64,000 nucleotides of DNA from assembly GCA_024734495.1 (NCBI GenBank), contig JALMQS010000069.1:2492216-2556215 (forward strand), written 5' to 3'. This DNA is from Forficula auricularia. Taxonomy: Eukaryota; Arthropoda; Insecta; Dermaptera; Forficulidae. Each line of letters begins with the position of its first letter. Position 1 is the stretch's first letter. This document shows, piece by piece, positions 56,114 to 64,000 of this stretch. Both the position numbers and the translations under genes were made by a program. Below the pieces are notes generated by a model. It ran no database searches. It saw only the letters and a program-made list of their open reading frames with translations, and had not been told where the DNA came from.

Positions 56114-56267
56114 CCTGGAATATTGCAACAATATTGCGAACCTTGCACAGTATTGGCAACATTGAAGTGGCAATATTGCCGCAATGTAAAAGAGGCGGAA
56201 ATAGGAATATTGCTGCAAGATTTAATATTAAAATGTAATATTGCTGCAATATTCCCTACTGTCTGGG
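56114..56267. mobile_element. MITE-A copy 5
   Basis: Right end TTCCCTACTGTCTGGG; the left end is degraded to cctggaatattgc. Confidence 0.7.
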
Positions 56268-56439
56268 AAGTTCCCGGATTGCATTTGTGGCATTCAATTC
56301 TTCGAACAGGTGTGAATACAACGTTACACACATATAATCAAAAATTATTGTTATCATTTCGGATTTATTAGTTGACAACTTTACATATTACTTTTGTTTT
56401 ATTTTTGACAAATAAATAAATAAATAAAAAAATATTTAC

Positions 56440-56520
56440 CATTTCAATTTTCTCCAACGGGTCTTGATCTATAAATCTGACGCGTTTAACCATAGATTTT
56501 TCCTTCTGACTTATAACATA
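56440..56520 (-). CDS. Gene B micro-exon, NV type, copy 2
   Basis: 27 codons in phase 0: begins YVISQKEKSMVKRVRFIDQD and ends PLEKIEM. The Lys/Arg cluster VKRVR is conspicuous. Confidence 0.65.
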
Positions 56521-56600
56521 CTACAATTAAAAAAAATATTTTTAATTAAATTAATTTTTGAATTATTTTTAAATTATATAAAATAAATAGATGATATTAC

Positions 56601-56687
56601 ATTTTTTACTGCTTCATCAATATTCACTTCAACAAAAGTATCTTGAATTCTATCATTTTGCTTTTTTTCTTCTTGACAATTTTCATA
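56601..56687 (-). CDS. Gene B micro-exon, YE type, copy 2
   Basis: 29 codons in phase 0: YENCQEEKKQNDRIQDTFVE, ending NIDEAVKN. The intron to the next exon is only 80 bases. Confidence 0.65.
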
Positions 56688-56756
56688 CTATAATAAAAAA
56701 TATATATATATGTTAATTAGTAAAAAACAAATTTATTTACATTATATTATTTAAAT

Positions 56757-56828
56757 AATTATTGACTAATTATTACTTAATAAAAGAATCGATTATTATT
56801 AAACAAAAATTAAAATAAAACAAATTGA
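56757..56828 (-). repeat. Intronic CGAT hairpin block
   Basis: Core at 56790, 103 nt upstream of the exon at 56687. Confidence 0.75.
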
Positions 56829-56963
56829 GATTTGCCTAATTATATCAAATTTCGGGCACAATTGATTTCACAGATTATTGTCGTTTAAATCTTAAATATA
56901 TTCTTCTTCCTCTAAAGTACAATAGTTGAGCCTCAAAAATAAAAAATTCATTTTTATTTTTAG

Positions 56964-57732
56964 TTTGAAGACAATATTGGATGAAGATGATACTTTGAGT
57001 CAAAAGAAAATGACAGCAATGTTAAATGTTGCACAGCAAACAATCTCTGACCGTTTAAAGGCTATGGGAAAGATCTAAAAGTGTGGAAAATGGGTGCCAC
57101 GAAAGGCAGATGGAAAACCGAAAAACACTTGTTAAATTTTGCTTCAAAGACACGAAAGAAAATCAGTTTTTCATCGAATTGTTACTGGCGATGAAAAATG
57201 GATTTATTTTAAGAATCCTAAACGGAAAAAATAATGGGTTAATCCAGGACAACCATCAACATCGACTGCAAAACCAGATCGATTCGGTTGTGTTTGGTGG
57301 GATCAGAAAGGTGCGGTTTATCATGAGCTTCTAAAACCTGTTAATACTAATCGCTACAGACAACAAATGATCAATTTGAACCAGGCATTGATCGAAAAAC
57401 GACCGGAATGGGCTAGAAGACACGGCAAAGTAATTTTGTTAGAAGACAATGCGCCTGCACACAAAGCAAAACTGATTCAGAATACAATCGAAGCACTTGG
57501 CCGGGAGCTGCTACCCCCCCCCCCCGCCGTATTCACCAGACTTGGCCCTTTCCGAATACGGATCAATCATCAATGGGACACGCATTGGCTGAGCAGCACT
57601 TCGATTCCTACGAAAATTGGATGTCTGAATGGGTTTGCTTCAAAAGACGAACATTTCTATTGGCGTGGTATCCACAAATTGCCAGAAAGGTGGTCAAAAT
57701 GTGTAGAAAGCAATCGTCAATACTTGGAATAA
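56964..57732 (+). pseudogene. Mariner transposase, frame-broken
   Basis: The N-terminal helix-turn-helix reads LKTILDEDDTLSQKKMTAML then VAQQTISDRLKAMGKI. The catalytic regions are visible as VTGDEKWIYF, VILLEDNAPAHKAKL and SPDLALSEY, giving the Asp-Asp-Asp pattern (DD34D type) of mariner elements, and the reading ends RWSKCVESNRQYLE. Several frameshifts, including one at a C-run (57512-57524), split it. The terminal inverted repeats were not located. It lies antisense to gene B in an intron, and explains why this module is about 500 bases longer than its neighbours. Confidence 0.9.
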
Positions 57733-57853
57733 AATTTTTTTACTTTCCAATTAAAAATTACTGTTTCATTTTCACAAAAAAACGCTCACTTCATACCGGT
57801 ATACCTAGTAATATTAGAATTGAAGAATACGAAGTTTTCTGAAAAATATTTAC

Positions 57854-57952
57854 CTTTTCAATTTTGTCCAATGGTACTTGATTTATAGATTTCGAGTTTA
57901 TTTTCACGCATTTATCATCATTATTAGGTTGTTCATTCTGACTTATAACATT
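57854..57952 (-). CDS. Gene B micro-exon, NV type, copy 1
   Basis: 33 codons in phase 0: NVISQNEQPNNDDKC..., ending VPLDKIEK. Confidence 0.65.
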
Positions 57953-58028
57953 CTAAAATTAAAAAAAATTATTTTCAATTATATAAAATAATAAATAAAC
58001 AAATAAATAAATAAATAGATGATATTAC

Positions 58029-58115
58029 ATTTTTTACTGGTTTATCAATATCTATTTGAACATAAGTTTCTTGAATTCTATCATTTTGCTTCTTTGTTTC
58101 CTGATAAATTTCATA
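58029..58115 (-). CDS. Gene B micro-exon, YE type, copy 1
   Basis: Acceptor tattgtag, donor AAT|gtaata, 29 codons in phase 0: YEIYQETKKQNDRIQETYVQ, ending DIDKPVKN. Confidence 0.65.
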
Positions 58116-58171
58116 CTACAATAAGAAAAAATTAAATATGTTGATTAGTAAAAAATATTGATTTATTTAAA

Positions 58172-58242
58172 GAATTATTGACTAATTATTACTTAATAAA
58201 AGAATCGATTATTAGACAATAATTAAAATAAAACAGATTGAG
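58172..58242 (-). repeat. Intronic CGAT hairpin block
   Basis: Core at 58206, 91 nt upstream of the exon at 58115. Confidence 0.75.
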
Positions 58243-58454
58243 ATTTTTCTAATTAGATTTTTAACCTTTCTATATTGTAATAATAGGTCAGTAAGATTTT
58301 CAAAAAAACAAAAAATTACGTGAGGTTGTCATCTACTAAATCCGAAATAATAACGATCATATTTTATTCTTTTTCAGAAAGTCTGTAATCACCTCTTTTA
58401 GAAAACTGATCCCGTTATGTTAGATGTAGATACCCTCCTCTGAGGGCAAACCAA

Positions 58455-58633
58455 CCCAGACAGACTGGAATATTCCAGCAATATTGCGAACCTTGCACAA
58501 TATTGGTAAAATTACAGTGGCAACATTGAAGTTGCAATGTAAAAGATGCGGACATAGGAATATTGCTGCAATATTCCTGTAAGGTTTAATATTGCAATGT
58601 AATATTGCTGCAATATATTCCCTTCTGTCTGGG
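58455..58633. mobile_element. MITE-A copy 6
   Basis: Both ends recognisable: CCCAGACAG and TTCCCTTCTGTCTGGG. Confidence 0.8.
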
Positions 58634-58809
58634 AAGTTCCCGGATTGTATTTTTGGCATTCGGATTCAATTCTTCGAACAGATGTATACAGCGTTTCTCA
58701 CATACAATAATCAAAAATTATCGTTATCATTTCGGATTTAGTAGTTGACCATTTTACGTATTACTTTTGTTTTATTTTTGACATAAATAAATAAATAAAA
58801 AATATTTAC

Positions 58810-58896
58810 CCTTTCAATTTTCTTCCATGGTACTTGAATAATAAATTTCCTATATCTATTCGCGCATTTATCCATACGTTTTTTCTTGGGAACATT
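58810..58896 (-). CDS. Gene B micro-exon, NV type, first copy seen
   Basis: Acceptor tttttgtag, donor AGG|gtaaat, 29 codons in phase 0: NVPKKKRMDKCANRYRKF..., ending VPWKKIER. PKKKRM has the form of a monopartite nuclear localisation signal, unlike the other NV exons. Confidence 0.6.
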
Positions 58897-58959
58897 CTAC
58901 AAAAAAAATGATTATTAGTAAATAATATAGGTAGATTTATTTAATTACATTATTACATT

Positions 58960-59025
58960 AATTATTGTCTAATTATTCATAAATAAAATATCTAATTATT
59001 AGTCAATAATTAAAATAAAAAAACG
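58960..59025 (-). repeat. Intronic CGAT-type block, diverged
   Basis: Similar inverted arms (attattgtctaattatt...attagtcaataat) but the CGAT core has changed to ATCTA. Confidence 0.5.
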
Positions 59026-59049
59026 AATAATGATTTGACTAATTAGATC

Positions 59050-59690
59050 AAATTTATTCTTTCTATTGCAGATATAGTAGGCAAAATGTACAAATAAAAT
59101 AACAAGAACGTGTCAACTACTGAATCCATGGTGTTATCGATAATCTAATACTATTAATTAAGCAATTATTCTATATATATAATAAATTTAGAATCTGTTT
59201 CTCGAAAACGGCTCTAACGATTTCGATGAAAATCACCGGTTAGGCTGTTTTTTGGGTCGACAAATTGATCTATCAGGGTCTCATTTTCGGTGAAAGTTTA
59301 ATTCGATTGAGTTTTTCTTTACAGATGTAATTATTCACAGGTGGGTGTGTCAATAAAAATTCATAATTAGTTATTTTCATTTCTCCTTTATAATGAATTG
59401 TTTTAACTAAAGCAAAAAATTAGCAAGTAATACTCGGTCCGTCAAGTCATTATGGTTAAAATATAGTTAAACCAAATAATAATGGATTTCATATTTATTT
59501 ATTTACTTAATAATACTTATTAATTCATAAATATTATTAAAATTATCTAAAGATCCAACAATTTTAAATAAAAGCATATGATAAAAAATAATATATTAGG
59601 GATATATATAATTTGGAAATCATTTTTTCATTGTTTAATTAAGTAATATAAATACAATTCTTAAAAAAAAACAATCTCAAAACGCTTAAT
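59050..59690. other. Gene-free stretch with a Helitron-like repeat
   Basis: AAACGGCTCTAACGATTTCG lies at 59208. I searched for the first exon of gene B here and found none that I trust. Confidence 0.45.
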
Positions 59691-60150
59691 AAATATAATC
59701 CGAACGTTTCGGGAGAAATTCTCCATTTATCAATTGAAAATTTTAAAAAATAGTTTGTTTTTTTTCAAGAAAGAAATATAAAGCAACTATAATCATATAA
59801 ATAGTTTGGAAATAGACAATGATATAGATTGTCTTGAAAATGAGAATACATTCGAAAAAAAAATAAAAAATATAAATATTCATGATAAATAATTATTCTC
59901 TACAAATTTGTGATTTGAGAATTTTATGTTTTATTTTTTTTTTTTTTTTTGGAAATATTTTAATTTTTATTCAAAAGGCATTCTAATATTGCCAACCTGT
60001 ATATATCATTGTCCATTTCCGTAATTATCATTTAATTATATTTGATTTATTATTATTCCATAAAGGATTATTATACTTTCAATTGATAAATGGAAGAATT
60101 TTCCCGAAACATTTCGACTTTTTAATGTTTTTTCGATTTTTTTTTAAAGA
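59690..60150. mobile_element. Foldback with Penelope-type ends
   Basis: cgggagaaattctccattta at 59728 returns inverted as aatggaagaattttcccgaa at 60091, followed by acatttcgac. It is related to the element at 34745-34965. Confidence 0.55.
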
Positions 60151-60209
60151 ATTGTATTTACCATATATTAACTAATTAAACAATGAAAAAATTATTTCCA
60201 AATTATATA

Positions 60210-60375
60210 CCGGGTGAGTTTTTTATCTTGAGACAGTCTTATAACTCAAAAACAGTGCATTATATGAAAAAAGTTTCAAATAAAAGTTTATTTATATAGA
60301 GGGGGAAGCTAAACTACGCTATTGTTTGTTTACAACAAGCTTTCAAGGGTATTTCAAGATCAAGTTCTGTTTTTT
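60210..60375. mobile_element. Long-TIR transposon end, truncated
   Basis: CCGGGTGAGTTTTTTATCTT starts the end; it breaks off where duplicated gene P intron DNA begins, with the candidate Helitron hairpin ccgagcattgctagg at 60388. Confidence 0.75.
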
Positions 60376-60598
60376 AATAGAAAATTACCGAGCATTGCTA
60401 GGTGTTCCACAGGTAATTAGCATTATTATGCTAAAAATAAAAGCCGTAAAGTTAATAATTTCAACAAAAAGGTACTTAATAAAAACCTCTTCTAATTTAG
60501 AAGTGAATAAAATATAATGTACTTTGGGGGGCGAGTACTTTTCACGAAGCCTCCGGTTTCTGTATAAATATAAAATGAAATTTGAATCCGACAATATT

Positions 60599-60655
60599 TA
60601 ATTATTGTCTAATAATCGATTCTTTATTAGTTAATAATTAATAAACAATTAATAA
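60599..60655 (+). repeat. Intronic CGAT hairpin block
   Basis: Core at 60617, 104 nt before the exon at 60721. Confidence 0.75.
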
Positions 60656-60720
60656 ATTAAAATAATATAAATAAAATCGCGTTATATTTTAGTAATATGT
60701 TTGTATTTTTTTAATTGTAG

Positions 60721-60808
60721 GAAATCCCTGAAGATTAAAAGAAATATGACATATGTAGATGAAATGTTGAAAGAATCAAATCAAAAAATGTCAGGTATTA
60801 TTGAAAGA
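60721..60808 (+). pseudogene. Fragment Q exon, copy of the EILKIK exon with one extra base
   Basis: At 88 bp, against 87 in the minus-strand copy at 31174-31260. The extra C near the start puts a stop in the phase-0 frame; in the shifted frame it reads KSLKIKRNMTYVDEMLKES. Only a few other bases differ between the copies. Confidence 0.6.
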
Positions 60809-60895
60809 GTAAGTATCTATTTATTTATTTATTTATTTATTAAGAGCAACATTTGTTTGTTATTCAATTCTAATATTTATTTATTTATTTATTAG

Positions 60896-60958
60896 CAAAA
60901 TGCAAGATCAGAAAAAAGCAAATGGTTCAAAAATGAATTAGACGATCTCTACAATCAG
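60896..60958 (+). CDS. Fragment Q exon, copy of the QNAR exon
   Basis: 21 codons in phase 0, QNARSEKSKWF...LYNQ, differing from 31024-31086 at a single residue. Its donor gtatgt is intact. Confidence 0.55.
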
Positions 60959-61105
60959 GTATGTTTAATTTATACTTTTATTTATCTGGGGGGGGGGGGG
61001 GGGGGGCTATCTAACTGGGTAGAATTTTGTTGTGATTTTGATCCACATCTATGGAATTTGATACAAATAATATTTTATCAATTATATGAATTAATTTAAT
61101 ATATA

Positions 61106-62259
61106 CCGGGTGATTGTTTTTATCTTGAGACAGTCTTAAAACTCAAAAACCGTGCGTTATGTGAAAAAGAGTTTCAAATAAAAGTTTATTTATATCAGGG
61201 GGAAACTAAACTACGCTATTGTTTCTCTACCTAGAACAAGCTTTCGATGTAAAGTTCTGTTTTTTAAATAGAAACCTATATGTTTCTGTACATATTCATA
61301 ATCTACACCAAAAACTGAACAACTTTTATTAGAACTATTTTTTATACGACATTAAATAATCAAAAATATAAAATCAATTAGATTTCAGAAAAAATTCTAC
61401 TAATTATTTTTAACAATTATTTAACTTAATTTTCAAATAATAATGATTAAATGTTTAATTATTAAATCAAAAAGTAACAACAATGAAAAAAGTGTTTATA
61501 ATGATCTTAAAACTTCAGTATACTCAGATATAAGAGATTATTTTCCACTTAATTGAACTACTTAAAATTCTTAAGTTTAAAAAAAGTTTATTTCTTGTGT
61601 CAATCCAGTAGAATATAGTTATATTGTATTACCATAATAAAAATGGACCATTTTCTTTTGTTAAAGAAAGAATTTAAATGGTCTTAATTTATGCGGTGAA
61701 TGTGGAAGAAGTGTTATGGCAGCCATTGAAATGGATGCCGAGCGTTTTCCTGATATGAATACACCCACACAAGCTTCATTTTATTGTGTTGTAAATCTGT
61801 TAAAAAAAAAATTAAACTGGAATTTATCCAGAAGACTTGCGATCCACTCTGGAATGTCTCAGAACAGTGTCACAAAATTATTAAATTATTAATTATTATT
61901 AAATTCTTTATTTAATAATTAAATATTTGATAAATTTTTATTTGATAATTAAGTTGAATGATTGTTAAAAATAATTATTATAATTTTTTTTGAAATCTAA
62001 TTGATTTAATATTTTTTTTATTTGATGTCGTATAAAAAAATAGTTCAAATAAAAGTTGTTCAGTTTTTTTTGTAGATTCAGAATATGTACAGGTTTTCAT
62101 TTAAAGAACAGAACTTGAGCTTGAAATAGCCTTGAAAGCTTGTTCTACGTCGACAAACAATAGCGTTGTTTAGTAAATAAACTTTTATTTGAAACTTTTT
62201 TTCATATAATGCACTGTTTTTGAGTTTTAAGACTGTCTCAAGATAAAAAAACCACCCGG
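61106..62259 (+). mobile_element. Long-TIR DNA transposon, copy 3, both ends present
   Basis: Flanked by TA. Ends CCGGGTGATTGTTTTTATCT and CCGGGTGGTTTTTTTATCTT (read inward) continue as inverted repeats for roughly 200 bases. It is 1154 bp long and non-autonomous, with a transposase N-terminal fragment inside. Confidence 0.9.
61643..61865 (+). pseudogene. Transposase N-terminal fragment (DUF4817-like), third copy
   Basis: ATG at 61643, broken frames; DAERFPDMNTPTQASFYCVV is the recognisable segment. No catalytic part. Confidence 0.55.
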
Positions 62260-62329
62260 TATATATAAATATATGTATATCCCTAATATATTATTTTTTT
62301 ATCACATGCTTTTATTTAAAATTTTCTAG

Positions 62330-62481
62330 ATTGATACAGAAAAAGTAATCGCTGCGATAATCGATGATAATGGAGTAATTTTAAATCAGTGTGAAGAAAA
62401 ATTTACACTTGGGCTCCGATGCCCGATATTTGGAACAAAGCAGCGATCAGATATGGGAGAAAGTTATTGCAGCCGTGAGGG
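62330..62481 (+). pseudogene. Fragment Q exon, start of an ankyrin-type exon
   Basis: Acceptor attttctag. The phase-0 frame opens IDTEKVIAAIIDDNGVILNQ; in a second frame downstream SDARYLEQSSDQIWEKVIAA aligns with the DYLEADKDGTDNIWAAAA start of the ankyrin exon at 24508. The switch of frame at a GGG near 62412 suggests a one-base lesion. No ankyrin repeats follow. Confidence 0.45.
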
Positions 62482-62779
62482 TAGTTTTTCTTATTTTATA
62501 TATAATTCGCGAGACTACTGCTGGTTGAGGTCTGCTGAGTCTTAAGTCTGACCAAGAGAGAATGAAAAGTTCCGATCCATTTGGCTATAATCCAGCCCGC
62601 ATGGCGCTTTTAAGTATCAAACACTGATATGGATAACTTTTAAGGAGTTAGGTTTTGGCTCCTAGGTGAAACATTTTAATATAATAATAAAAATTTCGGT
62701 GTATTTTCACAAAAAGAAATAAAACAAAATTGAGTTTTGAATTCGATATATGTTAGGATTTCAGGGGTGAGTCCATCAA

Positions 62780-64000
62780 TATTCTAAGAAAACTGATACA
62801 TTGGGAAAAATAATTTTACAAATAACAATTTTTTAAATTTGAAATGCGGTGAGGGAAAAGTAAAAATTGTTATAATGTCTAAGCATTCACATTTTCAATC
62901 AAATTGAAAATTGAGTTTTGGAACTGCTGAAGGGAAGTGGCGCTCCAAAAAATATTATAAGTATAATACGGGAGTATGTTTCGGAAATGGAGTAGGTATA
63001 ATTAGCATTTAATATATCTAACAATGCAGAATAAATGGAAGTGAACGTTTAGTTAATTTATTATAATATATAATCAATAATAGCTTTTATATACTTTAAT
63101 GATTATTTAAAATAGCTTGGCTTGATAGAGGGCTATTTTCGGTGGATTTCTATAGGTCTGTTTCTAAGCGCCTTTTCTTTCTATTGTGCTACATGCTGAC
63201 GATTAATTCATGTAAGTGAATTGGTAGTTGAGGCCGAATTTTACTTGATCTATTGACACGATATTTACATGCTCAGAAGCGAGAATGAAAAATATTTCTG
63301 CATTTAAGTATAAAGCATCACAATCTTGACAGTTAATTTATAAGCTCCTGATTTGTCTAATTTAATAAAAATTAACTTGTCAAGATTGTGATGCTTTTTA
63401 TATAGGGCAGACAGGCCGCTCATTCAAAATACGTTACTCTGAGCATGGCATTTTAATCGTCTCAATAGATCCGATAAAATTAATTTAGATTTCGACCAGC
63501 CTTCGCAATTTACTTACATGAATTCAATCATTCAACCTTTAATAATAACCCTATCCCCATTCATTTTGAAAGAAAAGGCCTTTAAATTGACTTTGTGAAT
63601 CCACCTAAATTAAAATAGCCCTCTCAAATAATTCAAATATTTTAAATACTCAATTAGAAGTGTGTGTAAAAATACAATTATTGAATATATATTATAATAA
63701 ATTAACTAAACATTCCTTCTATTGTTCGCACATTGAATATATTAGGTAATTAAATTTCCTCAGGTATTTTTCTATAGTTGTACCTACTTGCAGTACTTTC
63801 CCATTCTTTATTATAATAGCAGGTATAGCTTCTCTTCAGCTTGTTAAAAAACTCAATTTTTCAATTTGTTGAAAATACACTTTAGAACAACTTCTCCTTT
63901 TCCCTACTTTCCCCTCACCACATAGCTAACATTTCAAAGAAAAAAAATTTAAATTGTTATTTGTAAAAATTATTTTTCCAATGTATAATCAGTTTTCTTA
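62780..64000. mobile_element. Large inverted repeat with a Penelope-like fragment, cut by the window end
   Basis: 62785-62850 returns inverted at 63937-64000 (ccaatgtataatcagttttc), and inner blocks match as well, around a centre near 63340. A GIY-YIG fragment lies just right of the centre. Confidence 0.75.
63386..63480 (+). pseudogene. GIY-YIG endonuclease fragment of a Penelope-like element
   Basis: The frame reads CQDCDAFYIGQTGRSFKIRY then SEHGIL, matching the YIGQTGRSF..R..EH signature of the endonuclease of Penelope-like elements. The mirror half at 63300-63330 keeps only its first bases. It belongs to a different subfamily from the 43.7-kb fragment. Confidence 0.8.

Larger units (their letters stand above)
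42389..58896 (-). other. Micro-exon/ankyrin gene B (span)
   Basis: Read on the minus strand the gene shows nine exons of two alternating types between 58896 and 54641, then two 54-bp exons with the same peptide (52101, 51287), a 66-bp exon (51151), a 90-bp acidic exon (49283) and the terminal ankyrin exon (42911-42389). Most are phase 0 at both ends and join in one frame; the exons at 55767 and 54954 have single-base length changes. The predicted protein is a long Lys/Glu-rich, disordered or helical stretch followed by ankyrin repeats. The first exon is not identified; it should lie beyond 58896. A mariner, an RTE element, MITEs and Penelope-like foldbacks fill the introns. No named family is recognised. 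Confidence 0.55.

Noticed and set aside
56052..56371. Frames of 65-110 codons over MITE-A copy 5
   Set aside because: Simple consequence of gcaatatt repeats; stops appear in the other MITE-A copies.
59050..60200. First exon of gene B
   Set aside because: I looked for an ATG followed by a donor in phase 0 on the minus strand and found only AT-rich chance matches.

Overview
This window is eukaryotic nuclear DNA, probably from an insect or other arthropod. It is AT-rich, carries intron-split genes with GT..AG junctions, and is packed with transposon debris: RTE-like non-LTR retrotransposons, mariner/Tc1 relatives, hAT-like and Mutator-like miniature elements, Penelope-like fragments with hammerhead-type motifs, and candidate Helitron ends. 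A scaffold gap of exactly 100 N lies at 23733-23832. The species cannot be named from the sequence. There is no bacterial gene, operon or CRISPR array.

The most interesting content is a set of genes built from very short exons (54-162 bp) that are almost all symmetric phase 0-0, so exons can be added or lost without breaking the frame. Most are too short for an ORF scan; I read them from splice sites. Gene A (+, about 2838-20484) opens with MGNEHSSS, continues with four tandemly duplicated acidic exons (9752-13655), and ends in a duplicated pair of exon types with alternative terminal exons. Gene B (-, about 58896 down to 42389) is an array of two alternating micro-exon types followed by an acidic exon and a C-terminal ankyrin-repeat exon. 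Gene P (-, 36877 down to 23833) has three micro-exons followed by another ankyrin exon that runs into the gap. Fragment Q (+, 60721-62481) is an inverted, decayed duplicate of part of P.

Across A, B, P and Q, 16 micro-exons carry the same hairpin-capable intronic block, whose CGAT core lies 91-112 nt upstream of the exon start. The encoded peptides differ strongly between genes although the introns are alike. The same block is amplified as a roughly 19-copy tandem array at 33100-34690. This suggests one ancestral exon-plus-flank unit multiplied many times, with exons changing faster than their introns.

Layout: 1-919 tandem array; 2838-20484 gene A with a retrotransposon in one intron (14179-16140); 21-23 kb hAT remnants and a 115-bp repeat; 23.8-36.9 kb gene P, broken by transposons and arrays; 35-42 kb repeats; 42.4-58.9 kb gene B, with Penelope-like foldbacks, tRNA-like foldbacks, an RTE element and a mariner in its introns; 60-64 kb duplicated gene fragment and a Penelope-like inverted repeat cut by the window end.
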